Shown piece by piece: positions 1 through 8,867 of a stretch of 38,981 nt of DNA. Both the position numbers and the translations under genes were made by a program. Source of the stretch: an uncultured Bacteroidales bacterium (GTDB taxonomy: Bacteria; Bacteroidota; Bacteroidia; Bacteroidales; UBA4417). Position 1 is the stretch's first letter, and each line of letters begins with the position of its first letter. The stretch spans positions 1 to 38,981 of the forward strand of contig CAIJPI010000013.1 of the NCBI GenBank assembly GCA_903822525.1. The letters are read 5' to 3'. The notes under the pieces were generated by a model. That model searched no databases, was not told where the DNA came from, and was given only the letters and a program-made list of their open reading frames with translations.

Positions 1-13
1 AGTTTCCAGTTAA

Positions 14-62
14 ACTTCTGACTTCCGACTTCCGACTTCTGGCTTCCAACTTCTGGCTTCCA
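14..62. repeat. Seven-unit 7-nt tandem repeat
   Basis: Seven consecutive degenerate 7-mers fill this stretch: ACTTCTG, ACTTCCG, ACTTCCG, ACTTCTG, GCTTCCA, ACTTCTG, GCTTCCA, followed by a partial AC. The units differ mainly at the last two or three bases. The array lies just upstream of the amidohydrolase gene and runs close to the window edge, so its full length is unknown. No function is evident; it looks like an intergenic simple repeat. Confidence 0.85.
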
Positions 63-120
63 ACAAAATATTTTTACCCACTAAATTAGCAGTAGAACCA
101 TTCAGATATAAAATTAAACC

Positions 121-1773
121 ATGATTAAAACACTAAAAGCATTGATTTTCTTATCGGTGTTATCACTTATAACAGGATTATTTTCATGTCACGATATGAA
201 GAAGAAAGCTGATCTGATCATTTATAATGCTAAAATTTATACTCCTGACAGTGTTGCAGCGGGAGTGAATTGCATAGCTGTTAAAAATGGCAAAATCCTG
301 CAACTTGGATCTGATGCTGAAATCAGAAGCCGATACTGGGCGCCTGAAAACATTAACGCTTCAGGCACTTTTGTTTATCCGGGATTTACCGATGCACATT
401 CGCATTTTACAGGTTTTGCACTTGGCCTGAGGTATGCCGACTTGTCCGTGGCAACATCCTTTAATGATGTCCTTGAGATCCTGAAAGTATACAGAAAGCA
501 GCATCCTAACGGATGGATTGTGGGCCGGGGCTGGGATCAGAACAAGTGGGATGAAAAGATTTTTCCTGATAACAGGCAATTAAATACATTATTCCCTGGT
601 GTTCCTGTGGTTCTGTCAAGAGTGGATGGCCATGCCGTACTAGCCAGTGAGGCAGCAATTAAAGCTGCTGGCCTGGTATTCCCCGGCAAAAGCAATGAAG
701 CTGTTCTGCACAATGGGGAATTCACCGGTATTTTTCTGGAAGGCATGACCGATAAACTGAGGAATGCCATCCCACTGCCTTCGGTAAATGAGATCACAGA
801 CTTAATGACCGAAGCTACACGTTTGTGCCACGAAGCAGGCCTTACAGCCGTTACCGATGCCGGACTTAACAAATCAGAAATCCTGCTGCTCGATTCACTT
901 CAAAAAGCCGGAAAAATAAGTCTTCGCATTGATGCCTGGATGAATCCAAACGAAGAAAACTATGCATACTTTATGAAAGATACCGTGTACCATACTCCTT
1001 TTCTTAGAGTGGGTGCCATTAAAATATATGCTGACGGAGCTCTGGGATCACGTGGAGCCTGCCTTTTAAGCCCTTATGCCGACGATGCTCCTAACCAGGG
1101 TATCCTGGTTACATCCTCTGCTGAACTTTCAGCCATCTGCTTGCAAGCCTATAAAAAAGGTTTCCAGATCAACACGCATGCTATCGGCGATTCGGCCATA
1201 CGAATGGTACTTCATGCCTACAGCAACTTCCTGAAGCCTGAAGATGACCGGCGCTGGCGGATTGAACATGCCCAGGTTGTAAATGAAAATGACTTTAAGC
1301 TATTTGCCCAATATCACATTATTCCCTCGGTTCAGGCAACTCATGCAACTTCCGATATGGAATGGGCCGGAAACAGATTGGGACCTGACCGGGTAAAAAA
1401 TGCTTATGCATATAACAGGCTTCTTCAGCAGAATGGCTGGCTTCCTAATGGTACTGATTTCCCGATTGAAAGCATTGAGCCGCTGAAAACATTTTATGCA
1501 GCTGTAGCCCGAAAAAATCCTTCTGGTAATCCACCTGATGGTTATATGAAAGAAAACGCCCTATCCCGGTCTGATGCGCTTAAAAGCATAACCTGCTGGG
1601 CTGCAAAAGCCTCCTTCACCGAGAACGAAAGAGGAAGCATTGAGGTGGGAAAAGACGCAGATTTTACAATATTGAATACCAATATAATGGTGACACCCGA
1701 AGACAAGTTGTTAAAAACAAAAATTCTGTATACCATAGTGAATGGTAAAACTGTTTACAAAGCAAAAAAATAA
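121..1773 (+). CDS. Amidohydrolase family 3 (YtcJ-like) lipoprotein
   Basis: A predicted metal-dependent hydrolase of the amidohydrolase superfamily, YtcJ/amidohydrolase_3 branch, whose members act on amide or related C-N bonds; the substrate cannot be read from sequence. The N-terminus is a lipoprotein signal (hydrophobic residues 5-20, lipobox ending at Cys23), so the enzyme is probably anchored in the envelope. Metal-site motifs are intact: TDAHSHF with H93 and H95, NTHAIGD and RIEHAQ in the middle, and NGTDFPIE towards the C-terminus. The 550-residue length is normal for the family. It is preceded by a 7-nt repeat and followed by an OsmC gene after a gap of about 120 bp, so it may be monocistronic. 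Confidence 0.85.
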   Translation: MIKTLKALIFLSVLSLITGLFSCHDMKKKADLIIYNAKIYTPDSVAAGVNCIAVKNGKILQLGSDAEIRSRYWAPENINASGTFVYPGFTDAHSHFTGFALGLRYADLSVATSFNDVLEILKVYRKQHPNGWIVGRGWDQNKWDEKIFPDNRQLNTLFPGVPVVLSRVDGHAVLASEAAIKAAGLVFPGKSNEAVLHNGEFTGIFLEGMTDKLRNAIPLPSVNEITDLMTEATRLCHEAGLTAVTDAGLNKSEILLLDSLQKAGKISLRIDAWMNPNEENYAYFMKDTVYHTPFLRVGAIKIYADGALGSRGACLLSPYADDAPNQGILVTSSAELSAICLQAYKKGFQINTHAIGDSAIRMVLHAYSNFLKPEDDRRWRIEHAQVVNENDFKLFAQYHIIPSVQATHATSDMEWAGNRLGPDRVKNAYAYNRLLQQNGWLPNGTDFPIESIEPLKTFYAAVARKNPSGNPPDGYMKENALSRSDALKSITCWAAKASFTENERGSIEVGKDADFTILNTNIMVTPEDKLLKTKILYTIVNGKTVYKAKK

Positions 1774-1896
1774 GTTCTGCGCAATATCAACTGGTTCCAG
1801 AAATACAACCCGTATCATCTGATATCGTTTTTTTAAAACCTGGTGAGCGTATCCATCTATTTACCTGTTTATCAAATTCTTGAATCAAAATATAGT

Positions 1897-2313
1897 ATGG
1901 CTCAACAAGCGAAAGTTACCTGGCAAAGCAATATGGCATTCGAAGCTACAGTGAATGGTCATACAATTATTATGGATACAGATGCTGCTGCCGGCGGAAA
2001 CGATTCGGGTCCAAGACCCAAAATCCTTCTTCTGGCAGGTCTGGGAGGCTGCACCGGTATGGATGTAGTGTCAATATTATCTAAAATGAAAGTGTATCCT
2101 GAAAAATTCTGGATGGAGATTTCAGCCGAAATGACTGATGAACATCCAAAAGTCTATAATCAGATTAAAATTATATACTATTTTAAAGGCGAAAACCTGG
2201 AGCTTGATAAACTGAAGAAAGCAGTAAACCTGTCAAAAGAAAAATATTGCGGTGTATCAGCAATGCTCTCAAAAACGGCTGAAATACAATCAGAAATAAT
2301 AATACAGGATTAG
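1897..2313 (+). CDS. OsmC/Ohr-family protein
   Basis: A 138-residue OsmC-like protein. Known members are thiol-dependent peroxidases that reduce organic hydroperoxides in the cytoplasm. The two signature cysteines are present: C52 in GLGGCTGMD and C118 in KEKYCGVSAML. The spacing fits the YhfA-like OsmC branch. I chose the ATG at 1897 because family homology begins at MAQQAK; the frame stays open upstream to a GTG at 1843, but those 18 residues do not look like OsmC. The stop codon lies inside the left arm of a hairpin shared with the convergent NUDIX gene. Confidence 0.85.
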   Translation: MAQQAKVTWQSNMAFEATVNGHTIIMDTDAAAGGNDSGPRPKILLLAGLGGCTGMDVVSILSKMKVYPEKFWMEISAEMTDEHPKVYNQIKIIYYFKGENLELDKLKKAVNLSKEKYCGVSAMLSKTAEIQSEIIIQD

Positions 2314-2330
2314 TGCTGCTAATCCTGTTT
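2304..2330. terminator. Bidirectional terminator made of two stop-codon ends
   Basis: A perfect 10-bp inverted repeat, ACAGGATTAG (2304-2313) and CTAATCCTGT (2319-2328), with a TGCTG loop. The OsmC stop is in the left arm and the NUDIX stop in the right arm, so both proteins end Gln-Asp-stop. The plus strand continues with TTTCAGTTTTTC, which suits an intrinsic terminator; the minus-strand tail is less T-rich. Confidence 0.75.
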
Positions 2331-2996
2331 CAGTTTTTCAGCCACATTTAATAACAGATGGATTAATTCGCTGAATATCATAGCTGTAGCTCCCCACATA
2401 AATTCACCTCCAACCATAAAACCTGGCGCTTCAACTGTCCTATGCTTCTTGAAGGAAAGCGTTTTATCAACGCACTTTTCATACCTGATTTCTTTAAAAA
2501 TATCTATCTCAATCACTCTTTGCACTTCAGTAGCATCTGGTTGAAAAACAGGACGTTGCTCCTGGAAAGCAATAAACGGGTATATAATAAAGTTGCTGGG
2601 CTGGACATAAAAACGGCTTAGTTGGCCAATAAGTTCCATTTCATCCGGAATAATTCCAATTTCTTCCTGAGCTTCCCTGAAGGCTGTCGATTTAAAGTCT
2701 TCATCCGATTCTTCTTTTTTTCCTCCCGGCAGGCTGATCTGTCCTGAATGTGCACCGTCGTATTCATTTCGCAGTATGACAACCGAATACAATCGATTTT
2801 CGAACGGATACAAAATAATTAATACAGCACTTTCCAACGCATGATCAGGTGGATGGCCATTTTTCAAATCGTGAATGCGGATTCCGGGAGCAAGTTTCAG
2901 ATGGGCTTCCACTCCTGGCAATCCAAGTAAAAGCTCTGCTTTCAGATAATCAATAAACTGCCTGAATTCGTATTTTGACCTAAAATTGTATTCCAT
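2319..2996 (-). CDS. NUDIX hydrolase, CoA pyrophosphatase type
   Basis: A NUDIX hydrolase predicted to cleave coenzyme A or its derivatives into 4'-phosphopantetheine and 3',5'-ADP. The Nudix box ends in REAQEEIG, and the upstream segment R-N-E...H-S-G-Q-I-S-L-P-G-G matches the CoA-pyrophosphatase (NudL/PCD1) signature, including the one-residue-longer gap between GG and the following Glu. The ATG at 2996 gives 225 residues. A TTG at 3035 would add 13 residues but is a weaker start. It is divergent from clpS and convergent with the OsmC gene. Confidence 0.85.
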   Translation of the reverse strand: MEYNFRSKYEFRQFIDYLKAELLLGLPGVEAHLKLAPGIRIHDLKNGHPPDHALESAVLIILYPFENRLYSVVILRNEYDGAHSGQISLPGGKKEESDEDFKSTAFREAQEEIGIIPDEMELIGQLSRFYVQPSNFIIYPFIAFQEQRPVFQPDATEVQRVIEIDIFKEIRYEKCVDKTLSFKKHRTVEAPGFMVGGEFMWGATAMIFSELIHLLLNVAEKLKQD

Positions 2997-3095
2997 CCCG
3001 AAAAATAATTCTTTTGTATTAAACCTTAACAGCAAAGTATTTGTTTTATTGCGACAGGAAATATTTTTGGAACGGAAAATATATTAAGTAAGTGC

Positions 3096-3103
3096 TACCT
3101 TTG
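3096..3103 (+). promoter_or_regulatory. Bacteroidota -7 element before clpS
   Basis: TACCTTTG matches the Bacteroidota -7 consensus TAnnTTTG exactly and lies 17 nt before the clpS ATG. A TTTG occurs at 3066-3069, but its 26-nt spacing is longer than usual, so the -33 element is uncertain. Confidence 0.55.
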
Positions 3104-3119
3104 CACTTTTAGTTTTATC

Positions 3120-3392
3120 ATGAAAAAACAACAACTCAAATCAGCACCTTCAGTTTCGGAATTGTTAACAAGCCGGATGGAACTTATCTTGTATAATGAT
3201 GATGTAAATTCATTTGAATTTATAATTGAAAGCCTGATTGAAATTTGCGATCACAATCCTGAGCAGGCTGAACAATGTGCTGTCACAGCTCATTTCAAAG
3301 GCAAATGCTGCATTAAATCAGGCACATTAAATGAATTATCCCCTATGAACAACGAACTCAATAGCAGGGGAATATCAACTGTTTTAGCCTAA
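3120..3392 (+). CDS. clpS: ClpS adaptor of the Clp protease
   Basis: A 90-residue ClpS-family adaptor, which binds N-degron substrates and delivers them to the Clp ATPase. Visible family features are the LYNDDVNSFEF strand-helix near residue 23, EQAEQCAVTAHFKGKC in the middle, and a C-terminal segment around ELNSRGIST. The length is normal. The gene starts behind a TAnnTTTG element and is followed 13 bp later by an M48 metalloprotease, suggesting a two-gene proteostasis operon. The probable partner, clpC, lies at 25653-28262. Confidence 0.88.
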   Translation: MKKQQLKSAPSVSELLTSRMELILYNDDVNSFEFIIESLIEICDHNPEQAEQCAVTAHFKGKCCIKSGTLNELSPMNNELNSRGISTVLA

Positions 3393-3405
3393 ATTATTAA
3401 AATCC

Positions 3406-4311
3406 ATGAAGTATCTTAGAATCCTTATCATATTCCTTATTGGACTTTCAGTAATTTCCTGCTCAAAAGTTCCTATTACAGGCCGTAAACAGCTGAAACT
3501 GATACCTTACAGCACTATGATGGAAATGGGGCAGACCAATTATGCAACATTCCTGAAAGAAAACCCGGCAATAAATCCTCCTACAAGGTCCTCAGCAGAA
3601 GTTTCAGCGGTCGGAGTCCGCATCAGCAAGGCTGTCGAAAAATACCTGAGAGACAATAAATTGGGAAATAAAGTTGAAGGCTATAAATGGGAATTTAATG
3701 TTGTTGATAGTCCTGATGCAAATGCATGGTGTATGCCTGGAGGTAAAGTAGTGGTTTATACTGGAATTTTACCTCTCACCAAGGACGATGCAGGCCTTGC
3801 TGTAGTTATGGGCCATGAAATTGCTCATGCCATTGCCGAACACGGAAACGAACGCATGAGTCAGCAATTAGCTGTCGAAGCTGCCGGAATTGGCCTTGAT
3901 ATTTATATGCAACAAAAGCCTCAGCAAACCAGGGATATTTTTATGTCAGCCTTTGGTATCGGTTCTCAGGTTGGCATGCTGGGGTATTCGCGTCAGCATG
4001 AATTGGAAGCTGATAAACTTGGTTTGGTTTTTATGGCCATGGCCGGTTTTAATCCCGAACGTGCAGTTTCATTCTGGCAGGATATGTCGAAAGTTGGAGG
4101 GAATAAACCTCCTGAAATTCTAAGTACGCATCCCAGCGATGCACACCGCATCGATAAAGTAAAAGAGTTTCTGCCTGAAGCCCTTAAGTATTATTCATCC
4201 AATGCACCAGAACAGGTTAAAAATACAAATCAAACTAAAGCTGTTACTCCTGATCCTAAAAAACCTGTCACTCCAGCTGATAACAGGAAACCCGGGGTTA
4301 AAATAAAATAA
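3406..4311 (+). CDS. M48-family zinc metalloprotease lipoprotein
   Basis: A predicted periplasmic-side zinc endopeptidase of the LoiP/BepA-like M48 group. The N-terminus is a lipoprotein signal with Cys19 at the cleavage point, followed by the VPITGRKQL segment typical of this group. The HEIAH motif at residues 137-141 supplies two zinc ligands and the catalytic Glu. ELEAD at 199-203 supplies the ExxxD third-ligand motif. The C-terminal 35 residues or so are rich in Pro, Thr and Lys and look disordered. Known relatives take part in outer-membrane protein quality control. It probably shares a transcript with clpS. Confidence 0.88.
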   Translation: MKYLRILIIFLIGLSVISCSKVPITGRKQLKLIPYSTMMEMGQTNYATFLKENPAINPPTRSSAEVSAVGVRISKAVEKYLRDNKLGNKVEGYKWEFNVVDSPDANAWCMPGGKVVVYTGILPLTKDDAGLAVVMGHEIAHAIAEHGNERMSQQLAVEAAGIGLDIYMQQKPQQTRDIFMSAFGIGSQVGMLGYSRQHELEADKLGLVFMAMAGFNPERAVSFWQDMSKVGGNKPPEILSTHPSDAHRIDKVKEFLPEALKYYSSNAPEQVKNTNQTKAVTPDPKKPVTPADNRKPGVKIK

Positions 4312-4427
4312 TCTTCTAAAAGTTATTTGTTTTCTTTTAATTGCTGTTATTAAAATTCATAATTTAGCCTGTGAATCTGACATTTCATTCAATCATGAAA
4401 TTACAGGTAATTTAAAATTTAAACTAT

Positions 4428-4895
4428 ATGTCCTGGCTTTTAATTATTATCCTCATTACACTGGGATTACTCTTTCTGCTTCTCGAAATTCTTGTCATTC
4501 CAGGCTCTACTCTTGCCGGCATTCTTGGCTTTGGACTTCTTTTTGTTGGACTGTGGCAGGCTTATGCATCAAAAGGTACCACCGAAGGCCATATAACTCT
4601 AGTATCCACGCTTTTGGTTACCGTTATAGCACTTTACTTTGCATTTAAATCCGGAACCTGGAAACGAATGGCCCTCAAAACAACCAGTGATGGTAAGATG
4701 GATCAGATGGAAGGCAAAGAAATTAATGAAGGCGATACAGGAACAACCATTTCACGGCTTGCACCTTCAGGTAAAGCTATGATAAACAATCATATAATTG
4801 AAGTTCACACCTATGGTGAATTTATCGACCACGAAAAGGAGATTACGGTCATCTCGGTAAAAGAAAATAAAATTATTGTAACCACTAAAAAATAA
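4428..4895 (+). CDS. NfeD-like membrane protein
   Basis: A 155-residue NfeD-family protein. The first 75 residues or so form two or three transmembrane helices (about 3-21, 27-46 and 56-74). The C-terminal half, residues 90-153, has the Gly- and Val-rich pattern of the NfeD OB-fold domain ([18 protein letters not shown], then [13 protein letters not shown]). It is the short form without the ClpP-like serine protease domain. It lies 5 bp upstream of floA, the usual pairing of NfeD with an SPFH partner in membrane microdomains. Confidence 0.85.
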   Translation: MSWLLIIILITLGLLFLLLEILVIPGSTLAGILGFGLLFVGLWQAYASKGTTEGHITLVSTLLVTVIALYFAFKSGTWKRMALKTTSDGKMDQMEGKEINEGDTGTTISRLAPSGKAMINNHIIEVHTYGEFIDHEKEITVISVKENKIIVTTKK

Positions 4896-4900
4896 GCCTC

Positions 4901-5899
4901 ATGACTCCTATGTTTTCAATTGTTGCTATTGGTATAGCCTGTTTGGTCGGGTTATGGATCATTTTTTATTTTATTCCGGTTGGATTATGGTTCACTGCCC
5001 TGCTTTCGGGTGTGCGAATTTCTCTTATCCAGCTTGTATTTATGCGTTGGCGTAAAGTCCCGCCATCAGTAATTGTTTCGGCACTTATTACCAGTACCAA
5101 AGCTGGCTTATCGTTATCGCGCGATCAGCTCGAAGCCCATTACCTTGCAGGAGGAAGAGTGAAATCCGTTGTAAACGCCTTAATTTCAGCCGATAAAGCT
5201 AATATACCTCTCGACTATAAATCGGCTACTGCCATCGACCTGGCCGGACGCGATGTTTTTGAAGCTGTTCAGATGTCGGTAAATCCGAAAATCCTGGATA
5301 CTCCTCCGGTTGCAGCTGTTGCAAAAGACGGAATTCAGCTAATAGCAAAAGCAAGGGTGACCGTTAGGGCAAATATCAAGCAACTTGTTGGAGGTGCCGG
5401 CGAGGAAACCGTACTTGCAAGGGTAGGAGAGGGAATTGTATCTTCCATCGGATCAGCTGAAAATCATAAACATGTGCTGGCTAACCCCGATACAATTTCC
5501 AAAGTTGTACTTGCTAAAGGTCTTGATTCGGGAACAGCTTTCGAAATTCTTTCCATTGATATAGCCGATATTGATGTTGGAAAAAACATAGGCGCCATGC
5601 TTCAGATGGATCAGGCAAATGCTGATAAAAATATTGCTCAGGCCCGCGCCGAAGAACGTAGGGCAATGGCTGTTGCCAACGAACAGGAAATGAAGGCAAA
5701 AGCCCAGGAAGCCCGTGCAACAGTTATTCTTGCTGAAGCTGAAATCCCAAAAGCTATAGCCGAAGCTTTCCGTACCGGGAATCTTGGAATCATGGATTAT
5801 TATAAGTTTCAGAACGTACAGGCCGATACCCGTATGCGCGATTCTATAGCCGATCCAAATCAAAATCGTTCAGGCCAAACCGGGAAACAGGGCGAATAG
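4901..5899 (+). CDS. floA: Flotillin-like protein FloA
   Basis: A 332-residue SPFH/flotillin-like scaffold of the FloA (YqfA) type, thought to organise membrane microdomains. An N-terminal hydrophobic region (residues 5-47) forms a membrane hairpin; the SPFH core follows to about residue 235; then an Ala/Glu-rich coiled segment ([18 protein letters not shown]) promotes oligomerisation. Length and segment order match the family. It is translationally close to nfeD and closed by a strong terminator, so nfeD-floA is a self-contained operon. Confidence 0.9.
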   Translation: MTPMFSIVAIGIACLVGLWIIFYFIPVGLWFTALLSGVRISLIQLVFMRWRKVPPSVIVSALITSTKAGLSLSRDQLEAHYLAGGRVKSVVNALISADKANIPLDYKSATAIDLAGRDVFEAVQMSVNPKILDTPPVAAVAKDGIQLIAKARVTVRANIKQLVGGAGEETVLARVGEGIVSSIGSAENHKHVLANPDTISKVVLAKGLDSGTAFEILSIDIADIDVGKNIGAMLQMDQANADKNIAQARAEERRAMAVANEQEMKAKAQEARATVILAEAEIPKAIAEAFRTGNLGIMDYYKFQNVQADTRMRDSIADPNQNRSGQTGKQGE

Positions 5900-5927
5900 A
5901 TATAGTTAAGGAATGCTATAATTTAAT

Positions 5928-5956
5928 AAAGCCCGGAAAAAACCGGGCTTTTTTTA
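5928..5956 (+). terminator. Intrinsic terminator after floA
   Basis: A 9-bp perfect stem, AAAGCCCGG (5928-5936) and CCGGGCTTT (5943-5951), with an A6 loop, followed directly by a run of T. Confidence 0.93.
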
Positions 5957-5989
5957 TACTTTTTGCGCTCAGATTTGTTGTAGTTAAGA

Positions 5990-8194
5990 ATGAAAGAAAT
6001 TTTGATGAAAAACCAGGAACTGACAGGGAATTACCGTACGCTTTATAAAGAGCTGTTAGGATCATGTGGTTACATTACTGAAAAGAGTAACCGCCTGCTG
6101 ATCAAACAAGCATTTACCGAAGTACTGAATCATTTCGGTGATGCCCGGAATGCTCAGGGTGAATTCCAGCTCGCTCATTCGGTTTCTGTGGCCTGTATTA
6201 TTGCTGATGAAATGGGACTCGACACCTCAAGCATATTATCAGCTTTGTTGCAACAGATGCCGGTGCCGGCCAAAAGCGAAAACGATATATTTGAAAAGAA
6301 GTTTGGTAAAGAAACATTGAATATTGTTCTGAAACTGCAGCAGATTTCAGCTATCCGTATGGATAAAATTTCAATAATGCCTGAGAATTTTATTCAGCTC
6401 CTTCTCAGTTTGTCGCACGATATACGGGTGCTTTTAATAAAACTGGCCGAACGTATTCACCTTATGCGTCACATCGATTTGCTTCCGGAAATGGAACAGA
6501 AGCAGATTTCAATCGAAACGTCAAATCTTTACTCTCCTCTGGCTCACAGGCTCGGACTCTATAAAGTAAAATCCGAACTTGACGACCTGGCAATGAAGCT
6601 CTCCATGCCGGAGGTTTATCACAGCATTGAGAAGAAGATCCTGGATACCGCAGCGGAGCAAAAAAGGTACTTTGACGAATTTATCGTGCCTATTCGCAGC
6701 AGCCTTACTGCAGCAGGACTCGATTATGAAATAAAGACCCGTACCAAATCTATTCCTTCCATTTATTCAAAAATGAAGAAACAGGAAATTGAATTTGACG
6801 AAGTCTTCGATTTTTTTGCCATACGTATAATAATTAACAGCCTTCCGGAAAATGAAAAAGCAGAATGCTGGAAAGCCTATTCGCATGTAACAGATATTTA
6901 TCCACCCAACACATCCCGGCTTCGCGACTGGATATCAGCTCCGCGGCCAAATGGATATGAATCTTTGCATGTCACAGTTGAAGCCCCTGGAACAAACTGG
7001 GTAGAAGTACAGATTCGTACCCATCGTATGAATGAGCATGCCGAAAAAGGTATGTCGGCACATTGGAGATACAAGGAACAAAAAGGCGAGAAATCAGGTG
7101 CCGATGAATGGTTGGGTAATATCCGGAGTGTGCTCGAAAACTACACTCCCGGTGATGATGAAATTGCGCGGACTGCAGGCATGAAGGCATTCTCGGATCA
7201 TATTTTTGTGTTCACACCCGAAGGACATCTTAAGAAACTTCACCGGGGAGCTACTGTACTGGATTTTGCCTTCGATATCCATACGGATATTGGTCAGCAT
7301 TGCAATGGGGCCAAGGTTAACAGCCGATATGTCCCGCTGAAATATGTGCTGAAAACCGGAGACCGTATCGAGATAATCACTGCTAAGAACCAGAAACCAA
7401 ATATAGACTGGCTCAACTGGGTGACTTCATCCAAAGCAATTACAAAAATAAAGCGGATACTGAAAGATGTTGAATTTTCGCAGAGCGAGGCTGGCAAAGA
7501 CCTTTTATTCCGGAAATTGGGTCAGTTAAAAATTGACTATACGGATGATATCGGAAACAAACTGGTACTTTACTACAAAGCCGCAAGCGCTCTTGATTTG
7601 TTCCATGGTCTGGCCGAAGGTAAATATGAGATTCAGAAAATCAAGGAAGCCCTTCAGCCCGTTGTCAAAACAGAAGAGATCCGCCCTGTACTGAAAGCAT
7701 TCACTAAAATTGATATTTCCCAGGTAAAATCAGGAAAACAAAAACCTCTGGTAATTATTAATGATAATACTCCATTGGCAGATGTTAAATTTGCACGTTG
7801 TTGTCAGCCTGTGTATGGCGACGAAATCTTTGGCTTTGTAACTGTTACCGAAGGCATTAAGATTCACCGTTCAAACTGCACCAATGCCTCCGAAATGCTC
7901 GAACGTTACCATTACAGGGTAGTGCAGGCACGCTGGGCCGAAATGGCAGAAGTATCTTCCTATATTGCAACAATCAGGATCAGTGGCAACGATCAGCCGG
8001 GTATACTCAGCGATATTACAAATGTAGTGTCGGGCGATCTCAAAGCCAATATCAGATCTGTAAACCTTAACTCACACAATGGCAAATTTGATGGCGCCAT
8101 TATGGTTAATGTCAATGGCAAAGCACATCTTAATCTGATTTTAGGGCGATTAGTCAAGATAAAAGGGATAAAGAAAGTTAGCAGAGAAAACTAG
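5990..8194 (+). CDS. relA: RelA-type (p)ppGpp synthetase, hydrolase site degenerate
   Basis: A long RelA/SpoT homologue of 734 residues with the full domain order: pseudo-hydrolase (about 30-200), synthetase (about 235-365), TGS (about 400-465), helical and CC-type zinc-finger region (ARCCQP), and C-terminal ACT. The synthetase motifs look intact: RTKSIPSIYSKMK at 251-263, LRDWISAPRPNGYESLH at 311-327, and EVQIRT at 339-344 with the catalytic Glu. The hydrolase is not intact: H63 is kept, but the family HD pair reads Q88-Q89, and KLADRxHNMR reads KLAERIHLMR at 151-160. I infer a synthetase-only enzyme, with hydrolysis supplied by another protein. A second in-frame ATG at 6005 is an alternative start. 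Confidence 0.9.
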   Translation: MKEILMKNQELTGNYRTLYKELLGSCGYITEKSNRLLIKQAFTEVLNHFGDARNAQGEFQLAHSVSVACIIADEMGLDTSSILSALLQQMPVPAKSENDIFEKKFGKETLNIVLKLQQISAIRMDKISIMPENFIQLLLSLSHDIRVLLIKLAERIHLMRHIDLLPEMEQKQISIETSNLYSPLAHRLGLYKVKSELDDLAMKLSMPEVYHSIEKKILDTAAEQKRYFDEFIVPIRSSLTAAGLDYEIKTRTKSIPSIYSKMKKQEIEFDEVFDFFAIRIIINSLPENEKAECWKAYSHVTDIYPPNTSRLRDWISAPRPNGYESLHVTVEAPGTNWVEVQIRTHRMNEHAEKGMSAHWRYKEQKGEKSGADEWLGNIRSVLENYTPGDDEIARTAGMKAFSDHIFVFTPEGHLKKLHRGATVLDFAFDIHTDIGQHCNGAKVNSRYVPLKYVLKTGDRIEIITAKNQKPNIDWLNWVTSSKAITKIKRILKDVEFSQSEAGKDLLFRKLGQLKIDYTDDIGNKLVLYYKAASALDLFHGLAEGKYEIQKIKEALQPVVKTEEIRPVLKAFTKIDISQVKSGKQKPLVIINDNTPLADVKFARCCQPVYGDEIFGFVTVTEGIKIHRSNCTNASEMLERYHYRVVQARWAEMAEVSSYIATIRISGNDQPGILSDITNVVSGDLKANIRSVNLNSHNGKFDGAIMVNVNGKAHLNLILGRLVKIKGIKKVSREN

Positions 8195-8223
8195 CAAACA
8201 CTAATATGGTTCGTTATTAATTC

Positions 8224-8231
8224 TATATTTG
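8224..8231 (+). promoter_or_regulatory. Possible -7 element for the 8286 gene
   Basis: TATATTTG matches TAnnTTTG and lies 54 nt before the ATG at 8286. No clear TTG is visible at the expected -33 position, so this is tentative. Confidence 0.35.
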
Positions 8232-8285
8232 TCAGTAGTAAAATTATAGCAAGCTTTTAACTTCAAAACTTGGAATTCCCTCATT

Positions 8286-8759
8286 ATGCAATTCCCCGGT
8301 TATACTACTGGCTCTGTCGCGCTTCAGGAAGGGGAATGGCTTCTCTTCAAAATTCACAATCTCATTCAATTACAGGATGGAAACTGGTATTATGTTCTTC
8401 AGGATATAAATGGGATGAAACATTTCCTGACAGCTGAATATTACACGAATTATAATTTAAAGGTTGGTGAAGAGATAAGCTGTAAGATTGACAGGATAAA
8501 CTGTACCGGAAGAATTTTCCTCGAGCCGAAACATCCTTATTATACTGAGAATGAAATTTACACTTTCGACCTGCTAAATTATACAGAACAAGGAGATGAA
8601 ATCAGTCTGCTGGTGAAAGGTTTTGGGACTGAAAATGCGGAAGTAAGAGTTTTCGTTACACCAAAAATGGATTTTAGTACCCTGAAAAGTGTCAAATGCA
8701 TTGTCAAAAGCATTAAAAAAGGAGAAATTATACTTGAATTATATCCTTTTATTGTTTGA
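8286..8759 (+). CDS. Unrecognised 157-residue protein with OB/S1-like segments
   Basis: I do not recognise a named family. There is no signal peptide or membrane helix, so it is probably cytoplasmic. The sequence alternates short beta-prone stretches. Two segments resemble beta-barrel (OB or S1-like) edges: VGEEISCKIDRINCTGRIFLEP near residue 62 and KSVKCIVKSIKKGEIILEL near the C-terminus. This suggests a nucleic-acid or small-ligand binding fold, which is inference only. It lies between relA and the large non-coding RNA, with no visible terminator between it and the RNA promoter. Confidence 0.7.
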   Translation: MQFPGYTTGSVALQEGEWLLFKIHNLIQLQDGNWYYVLQDINGMKHFLTAEYYTNYNLKVGEEISCKIDRINCTGRIFLEPKHPYYTENEIYTFDLLNYTEQGDEISLLVKGFGTENAEVRVFVTPKMDFSTLKSVKCIVKSIKKGEIILELYPFIV

Positions 8760-8803
8760 TATATATTCTTAAATATTAATAATCAATCATTTACTTTTAA
8801 AAT

Positions 8804-8830
8804 GAGGTTATTAACAATTGTTCACAACTC
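8804..8830. promoter_or_regulatory. Imperfect dyad centred on AACAATTGTT
   Basis: A 10-bp perfect palindrome, AACAATTGTT (8813-8822), sits inside a wider imperfect dyad that begins GAG and ends CTC. It lies about 40 nt upstream of the predicted -33 element of the non-coding RNA, where an activator or repressor site would be reasonable. No regulator can be assigned. Confidence 0.35.
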
Positions 8831-8867
8831 ATGTGTAATCAATGTTGGGTTTTTCCCGGATAAACAC

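Noticed and set aside
1843-1896. Upstream GTG start for the OsmC protein
   Set aside because: The extra 18 residues do not resemble OsmC family sequence, while a good ATG with family-like N-terminus lies at 1897.
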